5,601 nt of DNA from Clostridia bacterium (GTDB taxonomy: Bacteria; Bacillota; Clostridia; Christensenellales; CAG-314). Below, piece by piece: positions 1-5,601 of this stretch. Both the position numbers and the translations under genes were made by a program. The notes beneath the pieces were generated by a model. It saw only the letters and a program-made list of their open reading frames with translations, had not been told where the DNA came from and made no database searches. Position 1 is the stretch's first letter, and every line of letters begins with the position of its first letter. The DNA lies in assembly GCA_028710055.1 (NCBI GenBank), contig JAQUSX010000063.1:1-5601 (forward strand). Reading direction: 5' to 3'.

Positions 1-1
1 C

Positions 2-37
2 ACAAGCCCGTATGTAGATAAAAAATATATAGAATAA
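2..37 (+). CDS. Possible C-terminal tail of an upstream gene (partial, unidentified)
   Basis: Frame 2 is open from the window edge and reads [11 protein letters not shown] before a TAA that overlaps the A-run in front of the AAGGAG at 37-42. A gene ending right at the next ribosome binding site is a common operon arrangement. The other two forward frames stop sooner, at 15-17 and 19-21. Eleven residues are too few to name a family. By analogy with arginine deiminase operons one would expect arcA here, but this tail does not resemble the usual arginine deiminase C-terminus, so no function is assigned. The stretch may equally be non-coding. Confidence 0.25.
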   Translation, partial: TSPYVDKKYIE

Positions 38-68
38 AGGAGAAGAGCGCAAAAAATATTTTATGCGC
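37..68 (+). promoter_or_regulatory. Distant Shine-Dalgarno plus hairpin ahead of arcB
   Basis: A strong AAGGAG (37-42) lies 36 nt before the arcB start codon, far beyond the normal 5-10 nt, and nothing SD-like lies closer. Between them GCGCA (47-51) can pair with TGCGC (64-68), with further A:T pairs inside. Folding this 22-nt hairpin out would leave about 14 nt between SD and ATG. The pairing is visible in the sequence; that it brings the ribosome to the start is inference. Confidence 0.4.
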
Positions 69-78
69 GACAAAAACT

Positions 79-1068
79 ATGAAGGTCAATTTGAAAGGCA
101 GAAGTTTTCTGACATTACTCGATTACAATCCCGAAGAAATCAATTATTTATTGGATTTAGCGGCGGAACTAAAAGCTAAGAAAAAAGCGGGAAAAATCGG
201 CGACAGAATGAAAGGCAAAAACGTAGTTTTGCTTTTTGATAAATCCAGCACGCGCACGCGTTGCGCTTTTGAGGTCGCGGCATATGACGAAGGCGCGCAC
301 GTTACTTTCCTGACAAATAGCCAAATGGGCAAAAAAGAAAGTTTGGAAGACACGGCAAAAGTATTAGGTCGTTTTTACGACGGTATCGAATATCGCGGAT
401 TCAGCCAGGAACTCGTAACAGACTTGGCAAAATTCTCGGGCGTACCCGTGTGGAACGGACTTACTGACCTTTATCACCCCACGCAGGTACTGGCGGATAT
501 TATGACTGTAAAAGAACACATCAAAAAACCGCTAAACAAAATAAAATTCGTCTATGTCGGCGACGCAAGAAATAATATGGGTAATTCTTTAATGATCGGT
601 TGCGCGAAAATGGGTATGCAATTTGTTTCTCTTGCTCCAAAAGCATTGTTTCCCAATGAAAAGCTCGTTAACGAAATGAAAGAACTATGCAAGGTAACGG
701 GCGGAAGTGTAACGCTTACCGATAATATCAAAGATGTTGAAGGCGCGGACGTGCTTTACACTGACGTTTGGGTATCAATGGGCGAAGAAGCGCAGTTTGA
801 AGAAAGAATAAAACTGCTCGCTCCGTATAGAATTGATATGAATATGGTAAAAACTACGAAAAATCCCGATGTTATTTTCCTGCATTGTTTGCCGAGTTTC
901 CATGATTTGGAAACGTCTGTCGGTAAAGATATTTACGAAAAATACGGTTTGAAAGAAATGGAAGCTTCAGACGAAGTTTTCCGTAGCAAACACAGCGTTG
1001 TTTTTGACGAAGCCGAAAACCGTATGCACACGATAAAAGCGGTTATGGTTGCGACAATCGGGAGATAG
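79..1068 (+). CDS. arcB: Ornithine carbamoyltransferase, probably catabolic
   Basis: This cytosolic enzyme interconverts ornithine plus carbamoyl phosphate and citrulline plus phosphate. At 329 residues it is full length for the family. The N-terminal carbamoyl-phosphate domain carries SSTRTR (residues 56-61) and HPTQ (133-136). The ornithine domain carries DARNNMGNS (162-170), DVWVSMGE (229-236), the HCLP cysteine loop (269-272) and the C-terminal [15 protein letters not shown] block. The start at 79 is chosen because [16 protein letters not shown] aligns with the usual beginning of these proteins; the SD is unusually far upstream. It lies 3 nt before carbamate kinase, so the likely physiological direction is citrulline phosphorolysis in the arginine deiminase pathway, where the enzyme is called ArcB. 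The anabolic homologue ArgF is closely similar in sequence, so the catabolic call rests on context. Confidence 0.93.
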   Translation: MKVNLKGRSFLTLLDYNPEEINYLLDLAAELKAKKKAGKIGDRMKGKNVVLLFDKSSTRTRCAFEVAAYDEGAHVTFLTNSQMGKKESLEDTAKVLGRFYDGIEYRGFSQELVTDLAKFSGVPVWNGLTDLYHPTQVLADIMTVKEHIKKPLNKIKFVYVGDARNNMGNSLMIGCAKMGMQFVSLAPKALFPNEKLVNEMKELCKVTGGSVTLTDNIKDVEGADVLYTDVWVSMGEEAQFEERIKLLAPYRIDMNMVKTTKNPDVIFLHCLPSFHDLETSVGKDIYEKYGLKEMEASDEVFRSKHSVVFDEAENRMHTIKAVMVATIGR

Positions 1069-1071
1069 TAA

Positions 1072-2004
1072 ATGAAACTTGTAGTGGCGTTGGGAGGAAA
1101 CGCGTTGGGCAATACTCCCGAAGAACAAAAAATGCTTGTTAAGTCGACCGCAAAAGCCATAGTTGATTTAATTGAGCAAGGGCACTCGGTCGTGGTAACG
1201 CACGGAAACGGACCGCAAGTCGGTATGATAAATCTTGCCTTTGAAACTGCTAGTAAATCCAGCGAAAACGTTCCCGCTATGCCTTTCCCCGAATGCGGTG
1301 CAATGAGCCAAGGTTATATAGGATATCACTTACAAACCGCTTTGCAAACGGAACTAAAAAACCGTAAAATTGTTAAACCAGTTGCCGCTGTCGTAACGCA
1401 GGTTGTCGTAGATAAAAACGACAAAGGTTTTACAAATCCGACAAAACCTATCGGCGCGTTTTGCGATAAAGCGAAAGCCGAAAAACAGGAAAAAGAAAGC
1501 GGCTACGTTATGCGTGATTTTGGCGCGAAAGGTTTTCGCAGAGTAGTGGCGAGTCCTTTGCCTGTTGATATAGTGGAAATAGACGCGGTAAAAACGTTAC
1601 TGAATAACGACTGCGTTGTAATTACGGTAGGCGGCGGTGGAATACCCGTCGTAAAAAACGGTAACGAATACGAAGGCGTACCCGCCGTTATAGACAAAGA
1701 TTTTGCAAGCGCGCTGGTTGCGAAACTCATTGAAGCGGACGAACTGGTTATCCTCACCGCCGTAGATAAAGTAGCGGTTGATTACGGAAAACCTACTCAA
1801 AAAGACTTGGACGTACTGACAGTTAGCGAAGCGGAAAAATATATGGACGAAGACCAATTCGGCAAAGGAAGTATGCAGCCGAAAGTTACAGCGGCAGTTA
1901 ATTTTGTAAAAAGCGGCAATGGAAAACAAGCGATAATAGCGAATCTTGAAAAAGCCGAATTAGCCATAAAAGGCAAGAGCGGAACAAAAGTTATAAACGG
2001 TTAA
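1072..2004 (+). CDS. arcC: Carbamate kinase
   Basis: This cytosolic amino-acid-kinase-fold enzyme transfers the phosphate of carbamoyl phosphate to ADP, giving ATP and carbamate (which decays to NH3 and CO2). Its 310 residues match the usual length. Recognisable blocks are LGGNAL (7-12) at the N-terminal phosphate-binding loop, THGNGPQVG (43-51), GGGGIP (187-192), AVIDKD (205-210), LTAVDKV (228-234) and GKGSMQPKV (264-272) in the nucleotide-binding half. The start codon follows the arcB stop by 3 nt, and its ribosome binding site (GGGAG, 1060-1064) lies inside the end of arcB, so the two are almost certainly cotranscribed and perhaps translationally coupled. With ArcB it forms the ATP-yielding end of arginine/citrulline fermentation. 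Carbamoyl phosphate from other carbamoyl-transfer catabolism is an alternative source that the window cannot exclude. Confidence 0.94.
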   Translation: MKLVVALGGNALGNTPEEQKMLVKSTAKAIVDLIEQGHSVVVTHGNGPQVGMINLAFETASKSSENVPAMPFPECGAMSQGYIGYHLQTALQTELKNRKIVKPVAAVVTQVVVDKNDKGFTNPTKPIGAFCDKAKAEKQEKESGYVMRDFGAKGFRRVVASPLPVDIVEIDAVKTLLNNDCVVITVGGGGIPVVKNGNEYEGVPAVIDKDFASALVAKLIEADELVILTAVDKVAVDYGKPTQKDLDVLTVSEAEKYMDEDQFGKGSMQPKVTAAVNFVKSGNGKQAIIANLEKAELAIKGKSGTKVING

Positions 2005-2019
2005 AGAATTTTAATTTAT

Positions 2020-2052
2020 AAAAACAGCTATATTAAAAATAGCTGTTTTTTT
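2020..2052 (+). terminator. Intrinsic terminator of the arc operon
   Basis: A perfect 12-bp inverted repeat (2020-2031 with 2039-2050, core ACAGCTAT/ATAGCTGT) encloses a 7-nt loop and runs into a T7 tract (2046-2052), 15 nt after the arcC stop. The left arm begins with an A-run, so it could also terminate transcription on the opposite strand. Confidence 0.9.
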
Positions 2053-2073
2053 ATGCCGCGCAAATTAAAATAG

Positions 2074-2102
2074 TTGCATTTCAATAAAATTAGGTCTATT
2101 AT
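2074..2102 (+). promoter_or_regulatory. Sigma70-type promoter for the PII-like/antiporter unit
   Basis: TTGCAT (2074-2079) and TATTAT (2097-2102) are separated by exactly 17 nt, in an A/T-rich gap just past the arc terminator. Transcription would start near 2109, giving a leader of about 30 nt that includes the ribosome binding site AAGGTG (2125-2130). This makes the next two genes a separate transcription unit. Confidence 0.65.
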
Positions 2103-2138
2103 ATTTACATAAAGACTTTTTTAGAAGGTGATTAAAAA

Positions 2139-2477
2139 ATGAAACTATTGCTAGTAGTCATTATGAAAAATGACGATTATCGCAACAGGGTTTTGAACGA
2201 ATTAGGAAAATACGAAACGACAGGCACGGTAATACCGACAACGAGTATGCGTAACGCGATTACTCAATCTTGCGTTGAGCCTTTACCAAATTTTGGAGGA
2301 CTTAGACAAATTTACGAAAACGACCGCATGCTAAACACGACGATTATGGCTGTTATCGAAGAAGAAGAGCTCGAGCAAGTAAAAGCCGTAATCAAAAACG
2401 TGAGCGTAAAAAATCAAGAGAATGAAGGCATTATGTTTGCCGTACCCGTTATGTACTTTGAGGAGTTAAAAGACTAA
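2139..2477 (+). CDS. Divergent PII-like signalling protein, likely regulator of the adjacent antiporter
   Basis: I read this 112-residue protein as a member of the PII (GlnB-like) superfamily, on predicted fold order and length rather than strong motifs: strand 1 (2-9), helix 1 (11-25), strand 2 (28-36), a long loop where the T-loop would be (37-64), strand 3 (65-73), helix 2 (74-88), strand 4 (97-107). PII proteins are trimers that bind effectors between subunits and act on transporters or enzymes through the T-loop. Departures from classical GlnB/GlnK: no tyrosine at the usual uridylylation position (the only loop tyrosine is Y59), no glycine-rich TGxxGDGKIF nucleotide loop before strand 4, and no C-terminal extension. 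It is not a standard nitrogen regulator, and its effector is unknown. The start is supported by AAGGTG 8 nt upstream. The antiporter start follows the stop by 3 nt, which argues for a joint function. Confidence 0.6.
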   Translation: MKLLLVVIMKNDDYRNRVLNELGKYETTGTVIPTTSMRNAITQSCVEPLPNFGGLRQIYENDRMLNTTIMAVIEEEELEQVKAVIKNVSVKNQENEGIMFAVPVMYFEELKD

Positions 2478-2480
2478 TTT

Positions 2481-3791
2481 ATGAACACCCTGCTTGTTTT
2501 GGGTCTTGCCTTGGTGGCTGGGCTCTTTTTCACTAGAATAATGAAACTTATAGGTTTGCCCGACGTTACAGGCTATCTGCTTGCAGGATTGCTCATCGGT
2601 CCGTATGTACTAAACCTTATGACGGAAACGAATCTTGAAACGTTAAATATAATTACAACGTCCGCGTTGGGATTTATTGCTTTTTCAATCGGTTCTTCCT
2701 TCAAAAAAGATACTTTGCGTCAAATGGGCGGAAAGATAATCGTTAACACGCTATTTGAGTCTTTAAGCGCGGTCATAGTTGTAGACCTTGTTTTGTGGCT
2801 ATTAGGCGTTACGGGACTTGTAGATATTCCTTTGCCGCTAGCTATCGTCTTGGGCGCAATTGCCGCGGCAACCGCTCCTGCGGCAACGCTAATGGTTGTC
2901 AGACAATACAAAGCAAAAGGTATCGTTACCGATACTCTTTTACCGATAGTAGGTTTCGATGACGCCGTAGGACTTATGGCTTTCGCCATATCTATTCCCA
3001 TTGCGAAAGTTTTGATCTCGGGCGGACAGCCGACTTTTGTCGAAATGTTTTTAGAGCCGCTTGCCCAAATCAGTATATCGCTTGCGGTGGGCGCAATTTT
3101 GGGTTTGATTTTGGCTTTATGCTCAAAACTCTTTAAATCGCGCGTAAACAGAATTACATTGATTATAGCCGTTGTTTTTGCGGGACTCGCTATTTCGCAA
3201 ATACTTAACAAAACGTCGTATAATATTTTACATTTGTCGAGCCTGCTCGTCTGCATGATGATAGGAGCAATTTATTCAAACGTATTCAAAGAAAACGAGG
3301 CTCCGTTAAATATGCTAGAACAATGGACGTATCCTTTGTTTATGCTTTTCTTTGTAATAAGCGGCGCGGAACTACGGGTAGATGTTATTTTGTCTGTAGG
3401 TGTTATCGGCGTTGTTTACATTGTTGCCCGTTCTATCGGCAAATATTTCGGCGCGTCTTTGGGAGCAAAAGTCGTCAAAGCTGATAAAAACGTCGTTAAA
3501 TATCTTGGCTTCGCATTGTTACCTCAAGCCGGCGTAGCGATAGGTATGGCAACTTTGGTTGTGACAATGATACCTGAATACGGCGTTCAAATAAATACGG
3601 TTATTCTTTGCGCTACGTTTATTTACGAATTGTTCGGTCCAATGCTTACAAAAATGGCTCTCACCAAAGCAGGTGAAATCGAACCGGGAGCTTCCCGCCC
3701 CTCGATTTTTTCAAGGCGAAAAGCAAAGACCGCGGTTACTACAGAGCCGACTAACGTAACAACAGATATTCCTAACGAAGATAATAAATAA
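2481..3791 (+). CDS. KefB/NapA-type cation:proton antiporter (CPA2 family)
   Basis: This polytopic inner-membrane protein of 436 residues exchanges Na+ or K+ for H+; the cation cannot be told from sequence alone. It shows about 12-13 hydrophobic segments across residues 1-392. Family hallmarks are GLPDVTGYLLAGLLIGP (25-41), the TAPAA segment (131-135) in the unwound helix region, adjacent aspartates D160-D161 in GFDDAVG (the DD pair typical of electrogenic CPA2 exchangers, where KefB/KefC have another pair), PLFMLFFVISGAEL (285-298) and LLPQAGVAIGMA (346-357). Residues 395-436 form a hydrophilic, Thr-rich tail. There is no TrkA-N/RCK domain or other soluble regulatory domain, unlike Kef channels. 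The gene follows the PII-like gene by 3 nt. Its best SD (GGAG, 2462-2465) lies inside that gene and unusually far, about 15 nt, from the ATG, so translational coupling is likely. Confidence 0.88.
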   Translation: MNTLLVLGLALVAGLFFTRIMKLIGLPDVTGYLLAGLLIGPYVLNLMTETNLETLNIITTSALGFIAFSIGSSFKKDTLRQMGGKIIVNTLFESLSAVIVVDLVLWLLGVTGLVDIPLPLAIVLGAIAAATAPAATLMVVRQYKAKGIVTDTLLPIVGFDDAVGLMAFAISIPIAKVLISGGQPTFVEMFLEPLAQISISLAVGAILGLILALCSKLFKSRVNRITLIIAVVFAGLAISQILNKTSYNILHLSSLLVCMMIGAIYSNVFKENEAPLNMLEQWTYPLFMLFFVISGAELRVDVILSVGVIGVVYIVARSIGKYFGASLGAKVVKADKNVVKYLGFALLPQAGVAIGMATLVVTMIPEYGVQINTVILCATFIYELFGPMLTKMALTKAGEIEPGASRPSIFSRRKAKTAVTTEPTNVTTDIPNEDNK

Positions 3792-3801
3792 TTATCAAAA
3801 T

Positions 3802-3836
3802 TAAAACCGCCGAACAACTTACGGCGGTTTTATTAT
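3802..3836 (+). terminator. Intrinsic terminator after the antiporter gene
   Basis: A perfect 11-bp inverted repeat (3802-3812 with 3822-3832) with core CCGCCG/CGGCGG and a 9-nt loop ends in TTTTATTATTATT. It lies 10 nt after the antiporter stop and closes the two-gene unit. The A-rich left flank would allow use from the minus strand too. Confidence 0.9.
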
Positions 3837-3920
3837 TATTGCGATTATCAGAGTTTCTTGGAATATACCGTTTGCAAAAATGAAAAATAGTAGAAAATTT
3901 TTTTTAGTAGGTTTGATTAG

Positions 3921-3949
3921 TTGACAAGTCCAAATTTAACCGCTAAAAT
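3921..3949 (+). promoter_or_regulatory. Sigma70-type promoter of the purine operon
   Basis: A consensus -35 box TTGACA (3921-3926) and the -10 box TAAAAT (3944-3949) are 17 nt apart. Transcription would begin near 3956, leaving a leader of about 150 nt before purE. The stretch between the antiporter terminator and this promoter (3837-3920) shows no gene or convincing site. Confidence 0.75.
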
Positions 3950-3955
3950 ATTTAT

Positions 3956-4106
3956 AATGAAAATATTTTTTCGTTTTAGTATTAGCGAAAATATTTTTCT
4001 CAATAGACAACTTAGGCGTACCAAATATCAAGCGTTGGGAAAGCCTTTTTTTATTTTTAAAATTGACTTACATATATATTTTTAAACCAAAAACGGAGAG
4101 AAGATT
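3956..4106 (+). promoter_or_regulatory. Structured purE leader, candidate attenuator or riboswitch of unrecognised class
   Basis: The leader between the predicted transcription start and purE can fold into two hairpins. The first is AU-rich: 3960-3973 pairs with 3986-3997 around a closing TTTTCG/CGAAAA, with a 2-nt bulge and a 12-nt loop. The second is listed separately as a terminator-like stem (4014-4053). About 40 nt of unstructured A/T-rich sequence follows, then the purE ribosome binding site GGAGAG (4095-4100). Promoter, structured RNA, terminator, gene is the layout of transcription attenuators. I do not recognise the conserved cores of guanine, ZTP or PRPP (ykkC-type) riboswitches, nor a Bacillus-type PurBox pair. 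Function is inferred only. Confidence 0.45.
4014..4053 (+). terminator. Terminator-like hairpin inside the purE leader
   Basis: AGGC (4014-4017) pairs with GCCT (4043-4046) and, inside an internal loop, CCAA (4021-4024) pairs with TTGG (4035-4038). A T-run starts within and follows the stem (4046-4052). The stem is weaker than the two gene-end terminators in this window, as expected for a conditional terminator. No obvious competing antiterminator strand was found by eye. Confidence 0.4.
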
Positions 4107-4595
4107 ATGCGTAAAGTAGCGGTAATTATGGGCAGCGACAGCGATTTGCCCGTTATGCAAAAAGCGATAGACGTATTAAAGGAATACGATATTCCTTTTG
4201 AGGCGCACGTATATTCTGCGCACCGCACGCCCGAAATTGCCCGTGAGTTTGCTTTAAACGCAAGGGAGAAGGGTTTTGGCGCAATTATTGCGGGCGCGGG
4301 TAAAGCCGCGCACCTTGCGGGGGCTCTGGCGGCGAACACTACCTTGCCTGTAATCGGAGTCCCTATAAAATCAAATACTTTGGATGGGTTGGACGCTCTG
4401 CTGTCCACCGTTCAAATGCCGAGCGGTATTCCGGTCGCAACCGTCGCAATAGACGGAGCGTCGAATGCCGCTCTTTTAGCTGTCCAAATACTGGCTGTGG
4501 AAGACGCCGATTTAGCGGAAAAACTAAGTAACGCAAGGAAAAAAGCGTCGTTGTCCGTATTAGAGAAGGACAAACTTTTATCTGAAAAAAAATAA
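4107..4595 (+). CDS. purE: N5-carboxyaminoimidazole ribonucleotide mutase (class I PurE)
   Basis: This cytosolic enzyme of de novo purine synthesis converts N5-CAIR to CAIR. At 162 residues it has the usual length of bacterial class I PurE, which forms octamers. The N-terminal phosphate loop is MGSDSDLP (8-15), the SAHRTPE block (37-43) includes the catalytic-type histidine H39, and AGKAAHL (64-70) plus PVIGVPIKS (81-89) and [17 protein letters not shown] (94-110) complete the family pattern. The AHL motif argues for class I rather than the metazoan/Treponema class II AIR carboxylase. The start is backed by GGAGAG 6 nt upstream. It heads a purE-purC-purF cluster behind its own promoter and leader. 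No purK, the usual partner that makes N5-CAIR, lies between purE and purF. Confidence 0.95.
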   Translation: MRKVAVIMGSDSDLPVMQKAIDVLKEYDIPFEAHVYSAHRTPEIAREFALNAREKGFGAIIAGAGKAAHLAGALAANTTLPVIGVPIKSNTLDGLDALLSTVQMPSGIPVATVAIDGASNAALLAVQILAVEDADLAEKLSNARKKASLSVLEKDKLLSEKK

Positions 4596-4615
4596 TTTCA
4601 TAAAGGAGTAACAAA

Positions 4616-5305
4616 ATGAACAACCTCAAACTCGTTTACAGCGGCAAAACAAAAAATGTTTTCGCGCTGCCTAACGGCAACTACCTTCTCAAATTCAAGG
4701 ACGACTGTACAGGAGAAAACGGAAAATTTGACCCGGGCTCAAACTCAATCGGTCTTACTATCGAAGGCGTAGGCAGAGTAAACTTGCAAATGACCAAGTA
4801 TTACTTCGAAAAACTTAACCAACTGGGTATCAAAACTCACTTCGTTTCCGCTGACTTGGACGAATGCACAATGGAAGTAAAAGCTGCTAAAGTTTTCGGC
4901 AAAGGTTTAGAAGTAATTTGCCGCAGAAAAGCTGTAGGAAGCTTTTTCCGCAGATACGAAGAATATATCGCAGAAGGCGCGGAACTTCCTTATTATGTTG
5001 AAATGACTTTCAAAAACGACGCAAAGGGCGATCCGTTGGTAACAAAAGACGGTCTTAGTATTCTTGGCATTATGAACGAAAAACAATACGAAGCAACAAA
5101 AGAAATGACACAAAAAATCGCTGCAGTTATCGCTAAAGATATGGAAGAAAAAGGTCTTGAACTTTACGATATTAAATTCGAGTTCGGTTACGTAGGCGAT
5201 GAAGTTATTTTGATTGACGAAATCGCTTCAGGCAATATGCGTGTTTATAAAAACGGCAAATACATTGAGCCGATGACTTTGTCAGAACTGTTCTTTGCTA
5301 AATAA
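4616..5305 (+). CDS. purC: SAICAR synthetase
   Basis: This cytosolic enzyme joins CAIR and aspartate using ATP to give SAICAR, the step after PurE. Its 229 residues are slightly short for the bacterial enzyme. The ATP-grasp-like N-terminus has YSGKTKNVF (8-16) and KDDCTGENG (28-36). The first family signature is seen around [13 protein letters not shown] (101-113), followed by KNDAKGDP (133-140), LYDIKFEFG (183-191) and LIDEI (199-203). The second signature is altered: after DEI the usual SPD and the following residues are replaced by ASGNMR, and the C-terminal helical tail is shortened. It is still confidently PurC by overall pattern and context. AAGGAG (4603-4608) sits 7 nt before the ATG, 20 nt after purE, so it belongs to the same operon. 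Confidence 0.9.
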   Translation: MNNLKLVYSGKTKNVFALPNGNYLLKFKDDCTGENGKFDPGSNSIGLTIEGVGRVNLQMTKYYFEKLNQLGIKTHFVSADLDECTMEVKAAKVFGKGLEVICRRKAVGSFFRRYEEYIAEGAELPYYVEMTFKNDAKGDPLVTKDGLSILGIMNEKQYEATKEMTQKIAAVIAKDMEEKGLELYDIKFEFGYVGDEVILIDEIASGNMRVYKNGKYIEPMTLSELFFAK

Positions 5306-5326
5306 TTTTTAGTAAGGAGTAGAAAA

Positions 5327-5601
5327 ATGAGAAAAATAAATGAAGAATGCGGATTGTTTGGGATAATAAGTCAAAAACGCGCAAACGTCGCCACTTTTAC
5401 TTATTACGGACTTTTCGCTTTGCAGCACAGAGGTCAGGAAAGCGCGGGCATAGTCGTTAACGACAACGAAACGAATGAATTTCGCGCACACAAAGACCTT
5501 GGCATCGTCGACGACGTTTTTACAAACGAAACTATCGACTTTTTAGGCGAAGGCAATATGGCTCTTGGTCACGTCCGTTACGGAACTGGTCACAACAGCC
5601 G
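5327..5601 (+). CDS. purF: Amidophosphoribosyltransferase, N-terminal part (cut by window end)
   Basis: This is the first committed enzyme of purine synthesis: PRPP plus glutamine to phosphoribosylamine. Only 91 codons are visible, within the N-terminal nucleophile glutaminase domain. EECGLFGI (6-13) places the catalytic cysteine at C8, so a 7-residue propeptide would be removed to expose it. YYGLFALQHRGQESAGI (26-42) and GHVRYGTG (81-88), with the substrate-binding arginine R84, are family hallmarks. A good SD, AAGGAG (5314-5319), lies 7 nt before the ATG, 21 nt after purC. The PRTase domain must lie beyond the window. Confidence 0.93.
   Translation, partial: MRKINEECGLFGIISQKRANVATFTYYGLFALQHRGQESAGIVVNDNETNEFRAHKDLGIVDDVFTNETIDFLGEGNMALGHVRYGTGHNS

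Noticed and set aside
1597..1929. 110-codon minus-strand open frame inside arcC
   Set aside because: Its sequence is the antisense of conserved carbamate kinase motifs, with no plausible promoter or SD of its own.
2720..3256. 178-codon open frame on the minus strand inside the antiporter gene
   Set aside because: It lies wholly antisense to a well-conserved membrane protein, shows no recognisable family features and is best explained as a codon-bias shadow.
3921..3958. Perfect TATAAT (3953-3958) as the -10 of the purE promoter
   Set aside because: It is 26 nt from TTGACA, too far for sigma70; TAAAAT at 3944-3949 has the optimal 17-nt spacing.
3966..3992. Bacillus-type PurBox pair in the purE upstream region
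   Set aside because: The TTTTCG...CGAAAA repeat has the half-sites in the opposite orientation to CGAA...TTCG PurBoxes, and the flanks do not match.
4063..4091. TTGACT (4063-4068) as a second purE promoter below the leader hairpin
   Set aside because: There is no acceptable -10 box at 16-18 nt downstream; the sequence there is ACCAAA-like.
4363..4629. Minus-strand open frame spanning the purE end and purC start
   Set aside because: It overlaps two certain genes and the purC ribosome binding site, with no family resemblance.

Overview
This 5.6 kb window looks like ordinary chromosome from a low-to-moderate GC bacterium, most likely a Bacillota (Clostridia-like) anaerobe. That assignment is inferred from four things: strong AGGAG-type ribosome binding sites, A/T-rich intergenic regions with TTGACA/TATAAT-like promoters, a purE-purC-purF gene order, and a catabolic-looking ornithine carbamoyltransferase/carbamate kinase pair. 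All genes lie on the plus strand. I see no mobile elements, tRNA or rRNA genes, or CRISPR arrays.

Layout. (1) 1-2052: the end of an arginine-fermentation type operon. It holds a possible tail of an upstream gene, then arcB (ornithine carbamoyltransferase) and arcC (carbamate kinase), and closes with a strong intrinsic terminator. Together the two enzymes would turn citrulline and phosphate into ornithine, CO2, NH3 and ATP. (2) 2074-3832: a self-contained two-gene transcription unit with its own sigma70-type promoter and its own terminator. It encodes a 112-residue protein that looks like a divergent PII-superfamily signalling protein, followed at once by a KefB-type (CPA2) cation:proton antiporter that lacks a cytosolic RCK/TrkA regulatory domain. 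The pairing suggests that the PII-like protein is the antiporter's detached regulatory subunit. This is the most interesting item in the window. (3) 3833-5601: the start of a de novo purine operon, purE-purC-purF (purF is cut by the window edge). A good promoter precedes it, followed by a leader of about 150 nt that can form an AU-rich hairpin and then a terminator-like hairpin with a U-run. This suggests transcription attenuation by an element I cannot match to a known purine-operon riboswitch.

The enzymes of regions 1 and 3 are readily recognised. The novelty lies in the PII-like/antiporter pair, the purE leader, and the unusual initiation region of arcB.
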